This document shows, in pieces, positions 54,437-64,000 of a stretch of DNA of 64,000 nucleotides. The stretch spans positions 73,542,659 through 73,606,658 of the forward strand of contig OX439038.1 in the NCBI GenBank assembly GCA_949317995.1. The letters run 5' to 3'. Within the stretch, counting starts at the first letter, position 1. Every line of letters starts with the position of its first letter. The notes under the pieces are model-generated. The model had not been told where the DNA came from and did not search any database. It worked only from the letters and a program-made list of their open reading frames with translations. The translations under genes were made by a program, and so were the position numbers. The stretch comes from Acholoe squamosa. Lineage: Eukaryota > Annelida > Polychaeta > Phyllodocida > Polynoidae.

Positions 54437-56904
54437 GCAGGTTCTGGGCCTTGGAACACAAAGTGAAATAAGCAGTTCATTAGAAACATAAGATTACAAG
54501 GCCGTGCCCCATAGTGCCTTTTTGATAATGCTATATTAGTAATAAATTGTTCCAATTATGATTATGATTTTTGATAATGGTTGTTCACATTTACTAATCA
54601 ATGAAGGTATCAACACCCCACCGTCCACATTGAGTGTTACCATACATGTACTTACAATGTATATCATTGGAAACAGTACATGTTGTTCATTACTGAATAG
54701 TATCAAGTAGTTTGCATTTGCATGTGTCTCCCAGAATAAATCGGCATTTTTTCATAAATCAGTACACTTATTCTCCCTTAGCTCCATAGAATGTGCAATG
54801 TCCGTCCCTTGCCAGATTTTCAGCAATAGCATCACCATGTACAATGATATGATACCCCAGTGTATTTTACTGTTGGAAAATATCCCATGTATATAGAAGG
54901 GTATGGTCAATTAAATGTACCAACAGTTCATAACTCCACTATTCAATGTAGGCATAAAACCCAGTGAAATAGAAAATAAAATGTACTTATAGCTGCACAT
55001 TACACAAAATGTAAAGATTCAGTCTGAGAAATGAATTATTCATAGATTTTGATAATATATTTAACATTGTGTTGTGATACAAAGTACCTTGCCACTCATG
55101 TATTACCTGTTATAACTTGAAATTGTATTCCCTGCTTCAGAATTATCCAGGCGATTCTGTTCGGTTTAGGATTGATCTTACTATGAGACAATAAAACAAC
55201 CTTTACAAAATAGGGGAAATGGGATCATTTTTTTAACTTTCTAAAGCTACTTTCAAAATTGATCATGGGTCTCCCTCTGCCAATCATCATTCTCACAATT
55301 GCTTATGAATATGAAACTGATGTTTGATGTGTCTGGTCAAAATAATTATATACAATTCTTTTTAGAATGAGTGGTAATATTTTCTTTCAACATCTGTCCA
55401 GCATTTGTCATGGGGGTGACACTGTAAGAGCTATACAGAGCTTATACATTTTCTTTATTCTGAAATAAGTAAATAATTTGGCTGAACTTAGAAAATAGGC
55501 CTTATGAATCCATTTACCATGTGCATATGAATTCCAAAAGAGTGATATATATAGGGAACAATACTAAGAATGTGTTGGAGTCTAGTTTCTGACCCATGGT
55601 GCAAGGCCTGTCAATTTATAACAGGCCCAACTTACAGAGGCTTAATTGTTATAAAACCCAGTGCAATGTATTACTTACCTGGAACCATGAGTTAGCTCAG
55701 ATGAACTTATGGCAAGACTATTGTTACTGAATATTCTGCTTCTACAATTATTTATCATACTGGCCAATTTATCCATCCTCAAAATGTACCATACCATAAT
55801 GTAACACTGCTATTGCCAACTACACATCACTATCCCCGGTATTAGCCATTCTTCACAGTCTACTTCAGACTTATTTCATTACCTGTCTACTTAACAAATG
55901 GTCATGCTCCATTAAACATGTTGTTACAAATAAAGATAACTTATCCATTCTGAGTCTACTATTCTCTCATAAGCATGCTGCATGCAGCATAAGTAACGGT
56001 CTTGAATAGGTGCACCTGTAACTAGATGAGTAAGAAATTTCTAATTAAGTCCAAGTGCATGGTCAGTTGATGCAAAGTAGTTGTGCAGATTTTACTCCAA
56101 ATATGTTGCTTTCCATGCCGGTGCTTTTTTTTTCTGAATACTTTGCTATGCTGCTCTCAATTAAAAGGCAAGGTTTCCAACTTGGGTTTTGGGAAATTCT
56201 GGCAAACTAATAAGATTCTGGTAGTTCCTTTTTTTCTTAATAGTAATTCAGTGAGCTTTCTATATTTGGCTTCATTACTTTGTTGGTATCATGAAAGCAC
56301 ACTGAATAGGGAATGCAATTGGAAAATGACATGCCTGTGTGTGCTTTATGATGAACAGCATTGGAAGGGGCGTTTACCAGTGTTTACATGTCTTGCAGGA
56401 TCAAAAGGCTTGCTGCCTTCTTATTGTAGTTGGACATGTTTATGCATGTTCCTGTGTTGCGGTAGAGGGGGGGGGCAGGAAGGCTGAATTTTCCCCAAGG
56501 GTACAGTTTAAAAAAAATACCAGTGAGGTTTTGACCTAAGGTGGAAATCATCATAGAAATACCAATACTTACCCAGGCAGCATGACCATATGGGCCCCAG
56601 ATGGGATTTCTCTGCGTCTGTGGGCCTGGCTCAGATGGGTTAACTGCTGGTAAATGTCAGTGCAGTCAGCTGGGGCCCATATAAGCTAGCCCAGTTCACT
56701 ATAATGATTCGAAGGTCGATGGGTCTAGTCCGAGCAGTGACAGCTACTTCCCATCCTCTCATAGCATTACCAATGTTCCTAAACATCTCTTTTGATCCCA
56801 TTATACTTGAAAATAAAAGAAATGAAAACACCAAAACATGAGATTTCATTTTGTTCCATTCTTTTTAAAGTGGGCAAGGGTCTCGAACCGAAAAATTGGT
56901 GTGG

Positions 56905-56985
56905 ATGTGTTGGGATTAGATCCACCGACCTTTGGATCAATAGTTTAGTGGTCTTCCTAAAGAGCTAACCGGGCAGCTGTGATAG
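56905..56985 (-). repeat. tRNA-like sequence in the left arm
   Basis: Minus strand: A-box-like CCGGTTAGCTCTTTAGG and B-box-like GGTGGATCTAATCCC. It is the inverse counterpart of 58,371-58,446. Confidence 0.55.
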
Positions 56986-57975
56986 TCATAGTCAAGATCT
57001 TAGAGGGATAGCTGAGAGGGAGGCACTATTACTCATCACATTGAATAGGGTGAAGTCCTGATGCCTCAATATGTTACATGAAGTGATAACCAATGATGCT
57101 TTCAGCTTCATATCTCAACCATCATCACATGAATCTATTTGATTCAGAATATTCAACTGATTATCCAGAACAGGTGGTATGGGGGACACATCTGGTCTAG
57201 GTGTCACGGCACTAATAGGGCCAAGGACGTTCTGATTTCCCCCATCTTCCACCATAAAACTCATGTCAATCGGGTTTTAATTTGATGGCGTTCATAAAGG
57301 CTTAAATTAAAGCTGAAGTCATTCTTGATTTTTTTTAGCATGGTCAACCATAATGGAGTCAGATCCGTTTTTGCACCAGTTGCCATGGAAACCACCATGT
57401 TGAATAAATTACATGATACAGGTGTCCCTGACAGGTCACAAATGTGACCTTGGACCCCTGTCTGACACAATAGGTTTCCATGGTGACCGAAGATTTTTTG
57501 CAACTTTTTCTGCCCAAATTGTTACCTTTCTTCTGGTACCAAACTTATTAATCTGCGATAAAAATAAGGTCCCCTGGCGCTGGTTATACCAAGCAAAACA
57601 CCCCAACATGTTAGCTTTCAGTTAACAGTAACAGATCCAGGGGATGGCCAGGGAGCACATGCTCCCCTAAACTGTGTCACTCCCTGCAAACACCTGAAAA
57701 TGAGCCTTTGTTAAACCCTTAAATATAGGGAAAATAGTACTAAATTCATAGCTGTGCCCCTCGAGAGGTGTCACAGCAGTATTCCACCCCAGTAAACCTA
57801 GGACATCTGTATAGTCCCAACTAAAAACAGTACCTATTAAATATGATGAAGTATAAGGGCCTCTCACTAAGCTACCTCTCGCCCATTGTAATCACAACTA
57901 GGATAGTTTCTCCCTCTTAATCCAATTCATCCTCTATCAGAGAATGAACACTCTGCCCTGTTGACACATGCTTTT

Positions 57976-58361
57976 AAGGTATGGGGATGTGTAAACATAT
58001 ATGTCTCTTAAGGGCATCTGCATGGATAAATGATTTACCACATTGTGAACACATATACCGCTTCTTCACTGTATGGGTCATCTCCTAAGGCTAGCTAGAC
58101 AGCTCAACCCTTTACCACAGTGTGAACACATATGTAGTTTCTCTCCTGTGTGGGTCATCCTGCGTGTCATAAAGTTACATCTATCTGCAAACCTTTTATC
58201 ACAAGGTGAACTTACATGGGATTTCTCTCCTGTGTGGGTCCTGATGTGTTTCTTTAGGTTACCCGACTGACTGAATCCTTTACCACAGTATAAACACATA
58301 TGAGGTTTCTCCCCTGTGTGGGTCCTTATGTGTGTCTTTAGGTTACTACAGAGATTTTTAC
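57976..58361 (-). pseudogene. C2H2 zinc-finger gene fragment (captured)
   Basis: Minus-strand sequence encodes four to five Krueppel-type fingers with intact THTGEKPH-like linkers and C..C...H...H spacing. In order: a partial finger cut at the arm boundary (58,361), a good finger with GKGFSQSGNLKKH, one whose Cys is changed (SSPCDKRF), one with SHCGKGL, then after a frameshift near 58,080 a last finger (SQCGKSFIHADALKRH) ending in a stop near 57,976. C2H2 fingers bind DNA in transcription factors. With no start, effector domain or intact frame it is not functional. It ends exactly at the inverted-repeat arm, so it came as cargo. Confidence 0.8.
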
Positions 58362-58370
58362 TATGTCTAT

Positions 58371-58446
58371 CACAGCTGCCTGTTAAGCTCAGTAGGAAGA
58401 GCACTGGACTATTGATCCAAAGGTTCGTGGATCTAGTCCCAACACG
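58371..58446 (+). repeat. tRNA-like sequence in the right arm
   Basis: A-box-like TGTTAAGCTCAGTAGGAAGA and B-box-like TTCGTGGATCTAGTCCC. The anticodon stem is imperfect, so not a working tRNA gene. Confidence 0.55.
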
Positions 58447-59357
58447 GCCATACCATTTTTTCCACTGGAGACCCATGCCCACTTTATAAAGAATAAAACA
58501 AAATGATTTTTCATGTTTTGGTGTTTTCATTTCTCTTATTTTCAAGTATAATGGGATCAAAAGAGATATTTAGGAATATTGGTAATGCTATGAGAGGCTT
58601 GGAAGAGTAGCCGTCACTGCTCGGACTAGATCCATTGACCTTCAGATCATATAGTGAACTGGGCTGGCCCATGTGGGCCCCAGCTGGCTGCCCTGACATT
58701 TACCAGCATTTACCCATCTGGGCCAGGCCCACAGGCCCGGAGAAATCCCATCTGGGGCCCATGTGGTCATGCTGGCTGGGTAGCAATAAATGTCTGGTAC
58801 TTCTTTTTTTTTCTGATTGAAACAGTGGACTGCCATTTTCTAGTCTGCCATTGACAATTATGGCTTCTGGAGAGAGCATCAAATGAATTAACTGAAACCC
58901 ATTCACTGTAATTAGGTGGGAGTTTTGAGCTTTCTGATGAAACATTAAATCACATTCTAAGTCATCATGAAACTGGATTGTGTTGTATCCCATCTGGTGA
59001 AGCAATACTAATAATTATCATTTGGGTCTTCCACAAATGCAGGAGTGGATAGTCTTCTTCATGCTTTCTTTGTCAGAATGATATCCTCCCAACCTTCCAA
59101 GCTTTCACCTCAGAAGGGTCCAACTAGTCCAGTACCTATGGGGATCTTCCAGAGCCATAAACGCTGTAGGCTTTCGACATCTGCACTCCATGAATTGTTG
59201 TGCACGAAGAGGCTAATAGGATATTTCCCCTTAAGTTGGCAAATTCAATCATCCACTGCAGTGTCCAGGCACTCACAGCTGACCAATAGCAAGGGTAGCC
59301 TATGGGTGTGTGAAACTGAACCGCCTATAAAAATACAGAGATTACAGAAAGACGATG

Positions 59358-60737
59358 TATGGGGTATCACAAGGGTCAATACTAGGTCCCATATTGTTTA
59401 CATTATATATAAATGAACTGCCAACATGTTCCCCTTGTGTTCAACTGTCTTATATGCTGATGATGCTGTGATGTCAGTGCATAATTTTGGACAGATGAGG
59501 CAGATGGTTCCTGCTGTGAACCAATGGTGTTGTTCCAACCTGTTGACTATCAATAAGGATAAAACAAAATGGATGCACTTTGGTCCAAATAGTGAAGATA
59601 CGAATGACAACCAGGTTGATATAAATAATCAGCAACTAGACCGTGTTAAGGAGTTTAAATACCTTGGTGTATTCATAGATGATGAATTGTCTTTTGATAA
59701 GCAGAGGCAAAAAACCAAATAAAATGTCATGTTTAGGGTGCACCAGTTAGCAAAGATTAGGAGATATCTTGATGTACCAGGTGCAGTTAAGTTGTATAAA
59801 AGTAAGATCCTACCAATATTTGACTATGCCGATATCATATGGGACAACCACCAAGCAACATATGCCCAAGATTTACAAATAATCCAGAACAGGGCATTAA
59901 GAATTGCCTACAAGGTTAGGTTAGAAAAGAACCCCTTGCACACTACTAATGAGCTTCATGATATGAGTAAATGTAAGAAATTAGAAGATAGACGTGACAC
60001 ACATCTTTTAATTTATGCATATAGTATTCAAAATCAACCAAATGTTATTGATGTTAGACCCAGGAATACTAGAGAGCAATTAGGCCTGAGATACATTCAA
60101 AGGATATCCAGGAATCCGGTTGTATATAAGAGTTTCCATCAGGAGGCCATTAGAAGATGGAATAAGCTAAAGATAAAGTATACACTGATTAAGGAAAAAG
60201 AGGTATTTAAAGAAGAAATTAAAAGAGATTATCCTAAATGTTACATCAATGATAAATATACCATACTTGTCTAGTATACGCACGCTTTTTGAATTGTATG
60301 ATAAACTATGATTGCGTGCTGGGTCCTCTTATGACAGCTATGTATGAATCTTCTATGTATAACTGGTTAATGACAGATATGTGTGTGGTACATTAAAATG
60401 AAACAGACTGTTTGTATTATACATTGGTATCGTGTAATCTACACCATTACATGAACTATTTGTACCGTGTAATCTACACCATTACATGAACTCTGAACTC
60501 ATCATTCATCCCCATCTCATTATGTGTTATATTACATTGTGCAGATATAACTATGAGTGGTCTCTATGTGACATGTAACATTGTGTGCCATTACACTGAT
60601 TATTAAATAGATTGAATAAGTCACCTATAAAGAAGGCCCGAGCATCATAACGGCTTCGCCGAGCTCGGAGACAGGTTATGTTTTTGCATAATTTCTGTGA
60701 ACCTTAATAAAACACTTTAAAAAAATATAAAAAAAAT
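59358..60737 (+). pseudogene. 5'-truncated Jockey/CR1-type LINE (RT C-terminal half)
   Basis: Starts within the reverse transcriptase at the VSQGSILGP motif (about 59,364). A frame change follows near 59,410-59,440, then LYADDAV (about 59,453), NKDKTKWMHFG and the EFKYLGVFIDDELSF motif. An in-frame TAA lies at 59,720, and an open 182-codon stretch runs to 60,274 with the thumb region typical of this group. A 3' UTR runs to AATAAAA and an A-rich tail ending about 60,737. The insert breaks sequence that is continuous in copy 1 near 39,563; short ATGT flanks on both sides may be the target duplication. It is a different family from the 16.3-19.9 kb LINE. Confidence 0.85.
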
Positions 60738-63290
60738 GTTTGCACTGACTCTATTATGTAAAGGCTATGCACAATAATGATGAACGATCTATTTAAAACA
60801 TATATAAGAACCACATTGTCAGCAAGAATCCCCATTAAATAACAAATAATTAGTCATGCATTCAACTACAAGCAGCATGACGGTTACACTATAAAAAAGT
60901 CATCACAATAAAGGTGCAATCCTCATCCCAAAGTTGCCAGTGTTGTTATTTTCACAGAGGTTCTTTGTAATTTTTGTGTACCACTGTACCACCACCTGGG
61001 CTTTTTTTTGGTATAAACTACACTGGTTCAATGCTACACAATTAGGTGGTCCACTGTTAGCTTTCAGATTCAACAGTTATTTTTTACAGTATTAAAATCA
61101 GACACACACCCTCTTAGTTGTCATCAGGTCCATCGACAGCAGATTGACACTGCGCCTCTTAATGACAAAGTCTTAGGGGATGTTATTGTTTGATTGGATT
61201 CTTGTGGGGTTCTGCCTCTTTTGTGCTGTGACTTCATTAACTGTGGAGTCCACTTCATACTGTTCAATATCCTTCAAAGTCACCCTTCAAACCTCTGGAA
61301 CTAATTGGCTGATGGTCAAATTTGCACGATGGCAATCAAGAACACCTTAAAACAGAAAGAAAACAACAATAGCATCAACAACAACAAAAACAATGGCTGC
61401 TTCAAATGTCACTCAATATTTCATAATGCTTTTCAGAATTATGTGAGTGGCCCCTTCGGTTTTGCCCATGTGCTGAAAAAGCTAAACTAATTACCATTAT
61501 CTAGAAATGTCCTCCAGAGATTTAGTATATCAACTTAAAACACTACAAAGCCTAGGGCATATCTCAAAATTACATTTTTTCTGCCAATTCCGCTTCAACC
61601 AAGGGCAGACTAAAAGAAGAAATGGCCATATTTGAGACAGTGTTTGGTGGTAATAGCCGTAGTATATATGGTACCATCATGCTTTAGAAGGCAAGTGTTA
61701 TAACATGAAATGATGCCTCATATGCATATGTACCACTGTACTGCAACCTGGATTTTATTTTTGTAAAAACTACACTGGTTTAATGCTGTAGAATGATTGG
61801 CCTACTATTCACTCTATGAAGGTCACTTGTAGATTCAACAGTTATGTTTTACAGTGTTAAAGTCAGACTCACTCCCTCTTAGCCATCATAAAAAGACTAA
61901 GGTTGTTAATGCTGAGAGAATGAGAAAGAGAGAGACAAACAGGACCCCCTACTTTTCTTTTCATATTCTTATTCTAGATGATATTTTTGTACTTCTGGGC
62001 GAAAAATGAAGAAAATCTAGGATCTTTGATTCAATGGTAGCAACCCACCTTAATGCCAAGAGAGTGAGAAAGAGAGAGACACACAGACAAGTAAAGAGGA
62101 GAGATGGAGAAATCAATGTTGTTTTGCTTTCACAGCCATGTAGCATATGCCATGTTGCATATGTAACGTATACATATGCTTCTTTCCCATCCAACGGCAT
62201 ATAAACCAAAATGTTATTGTTCTAGATCAGCCATTATAGAAAACTATGTTGCACTGAAAATGAAGCTTCTAAGGCTGTAATTCAGCATTGACCTATATAA
62301 AAGCCATGGTATTAGCCACAATGGTCAGAGATTGTTGAGATACCAATCCAAAATAACTTCCTGGAAGTCTTGCAAACTGACAAAGAACCTGCATTTAAGC
62401 TTTCTCCTTTGGTCATCTGAATACCCACTGCTGTAAACCTCTGATTGCTATGGCAACAATGTTAGTAGGGAAGCAATCATGCATGGTATGTAAGTGGCTC
62501 ACTCATAAACACTTCCAAACATACTTTATCCATATTTTGAAAGCAGATGTTGTGAAATACTACTTATTTTTGTAGCATGCTCCAATCGGGAAAGGGGTTC
62601 TCCATGGAGCTATTTTGTAGGCAGTTGTGGGAAAAGAATACTAAATATACATAACTTTGAATCATTTTATAAAACATGAGAACAAGTCTTGGATATCTTC
62701 TTATAAGAGGGAATCTCTTGAAGCCTTTTGGAAAGAAGGTTTAGCCTGTAACACCAAAGAGAATTGTCCAGGTCTTGGGACATGTAGGGCCTATTCCAGT
62801 ATCCATGGGGATTTCCAGGGTGTGAAAAAAGCTCTAATGTATGACAAGCACACCTGCAGCCCACAATCCCTGAGCATTAGCAGTTAATAAGATATCTTTA
62901 TCCCACAGAGCCTCTATTGGTGGTTTAGATACCCAAACTGGACCTGCAGATTGCCCAGTCTTTATCTCACAAAACTTATATAGTAGGTTTAAATGTCAAA
63001 GCAGACCTACAAACTCAGAACTCAAACTTGCTACCTACTAATGAATAAAAGACCATTAGTAGACATTTCCACCCAGTTCTCAATAGAGTAATGGTTAGCA
63101 CGGAATATATGGGTTTGTATCCCACTAGGTCCTTGGTCCAATACCAATAAAAAGAATGTTTTAGGACTGGATCTGAGGAACGTGGCGGTACTGGTGCTAC
63201 AAGCCCCAACAGTACACTCCGTATGACTCAGGTATGTGCACGATGCCACCTTCAGGCAGTTTGCAGGTCATGTGATACCTTTTTTCTACT
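60738..63290. other. No recognisable gene
   Basis: 60,830-61,555 is segmental-duplication sequence. The remainder holds another copy of the GTTGCCAG-family repeat (61,725-61,830) and a direct pair of GAGAAAGAGAGAGACA-containing tracts (61,920 and 62,068). Short frames have no recognisable domain. Confidence 0.4.
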
Positions 63291-63594
63291 GGTTTGATTG
63301 GTTTCTGGAGGAAAACAGGTCAGGTATTTTTCTCCAGATTGGCCCAAATTATTTGATTTTTTCTTAAATTATTAAAAAAAAATTTGTTACCAACATCCAC
63401 TCATTTTTTTTATTATTATTCATAGAGTAACAGCTAACTGTTCTCGAAAAAAGTTTGTGGATTCTCATGGGCCTAGGCCTATACATGAACCAGTTTCATC
63501 TTCAGAGGAAGATTTGGTATCTTATAGAGTGTTTAAGCCATCTCCTGGCCTCAGGGACTTTTTTCATTTTTCAAATTTTATAACCCTCTGGTGG

Positions 63595-63600
<6 letters not shown>

Positions 63601-63662
<62 letters not shown>
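63601..63662. repeat. (TA)n microsatellite
   Basis: Uninterrupted TA repeat of 62 bp, absent at the matching place in copy 1 (near 45,110). Confidence 0.95.
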
Positions 63663-63667
<5 letters not shown>

Positions 63668-64000
63668 GCCTCAAAGGAGTGTATACTCTATCGATATCTG
63701 CAGAGTGGTTCTGACCTACTGTGTCTAGGGACACAGATTATTATTTTTCATGGCTGTGTAGGGTATACCTCTTTATATTCAGCCTGAGTCGTAGGAGTCG
63801 CAGTTTTAGGCTGAGTTTCGCTATAAATCATCACCAGAGCATGGACACCTTTTTTCCAATATGGCAAACATAGAATATAAAGATAATTCATTCATTTTCT
63901 CTATAATAACCTGCTTCCACTCAACACGAAATCAAAAAGATTTAAATACAAAAGCTAATGTTTTAGATTATTAAAGGTTGTAGCAAACGTTCTCTTGATG

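Larger units (their letters stand above)
46938..55427 (+). repeat. Segmental duplication, copy 2 block a (GPCR pseudogene block)
   Basis: Partner of 22,390-28,295. Longer because of private insertions: a solo LTR (48,165-48,512), a tract at 48.6-49.48 kb, a CA-rich tract (52.19-52.72 kb) and a 1.45-kb insertion (52,988-54,436). Confidence 0.85.
56570..58782. mobile_element. 2.2-kb element with 421-bp terminal inverted repeats
   Basis: Arms 56,570-56,990 and 58,362-58,782 are equal-length inverted copies from TACCCAG(G/C)CAGCATGACCA at the outside to CTATCACAGCTGCC at the inside. Copy 1 of the segmental duplication (about 38,975-39,020) lacks it. Each arm contains a tRNA-like sequence. The core carries a C2H2 zinc-finger fragment and non-coding DNA, and no transposase. 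It could be a fold-back transposon with a captured gene fragment, or two 421-bp SINEs inserted head to head. No clear target duplication. Confidence 0.65.
55895..63740 (+). repeat. Segmental duplication, copy 2 block b
   Basis: Partner of 38,480-45,190, with private insertions of a 2.2-kb TIR element (56,570-58,782) and a truncated LINE (59,358-60,737). Between 61,560 and 63,290 it has no counterpart in copy 1, where the env-like insertion lies instead. Confidence 0.85.

Overview
This is animal (metazoan) nuclear DNA, AT-rich, repeat-dense and poor in host genes. There are no operons or bacterial signals. The transposon content (a DIRS-like tyrosine-recombinase retroelement, CR1/Jockey-type LINEs, Ty3-like remnants with an env-like gene, tRNA-derived SINE heads, many non-autonomous DNA transposons) and an FMRFamide-receptor-like peptide GPCR suggest an invertebrate, probably marine (non-vertebrate deuterostome or lophotrochozoan). 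I cannot name the species.

Layout. 0-15.7 kb: a TATA-less promoter-like segment (0.88-0.97 kb), a fold-back element at 1.03-1.19 kb, an old tandem duplication (2.56-3.31 / 5.41-6.17 kb), a Ty3-type integrase tail on the minus strand (6.95-7.64 kb), then a tract of local duplications, a minisatellite, LINE debris and SINE-like repeats (10.5-15.5 kb). 15.75-21.19 kb: a nest in which a DNA transposon with terminal inverted repeats holds a CR1/Jockey-like LINE, which holds a 479-bp MITE. 22.4-28.3 kb: the clearest host gene, an intact single-exon rhodopsin-class GPCR (24,044-25,285). 28.3-38.5 kb: a duplicated coding-like fragment, MITEs, hairpins, a possible first exon (31,093-31,176) and a nearly intact DIRS-like element (about 31.74-35.99 kb). 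The DIRS element has a 5' leader intron carrying a tandem tRNA-like array, and it sits inside an older DNA transposon (31.48-37.69 kb). 38.5-45.2 kb: duplicated sequence interrupted by a TTAA-flanked transposon and a broken env-like glycoprotein gene, followed by an integrase remnant. 46.9-63.7 kb: a second copy of the 22.4-45.2 kb interval, with a decayed GPCR pseudogene (49,970-50,988), a solo LTR, a 2.2-kb element with 421-bp terminal inverted repeats that captured a C2H2 zinc-finger fragment, and a second truncated LINE.

The main theme is one large tandem segmental duplication, with collinear blocks 22.4-28.3 / 46.9-55.4 and 38.5-45.2 / 55.9-63.7 kb. One receptor copy stayed open and the other died. 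Because each duplicate serves as an empty-site control for the other, several insertions can be placed after the duplication and their target sites read directly. A notable detail is that the intact receptor lacks both cysteines expected to form the TM3-ECL2 disulfide, while the pseudogene still encodes both.
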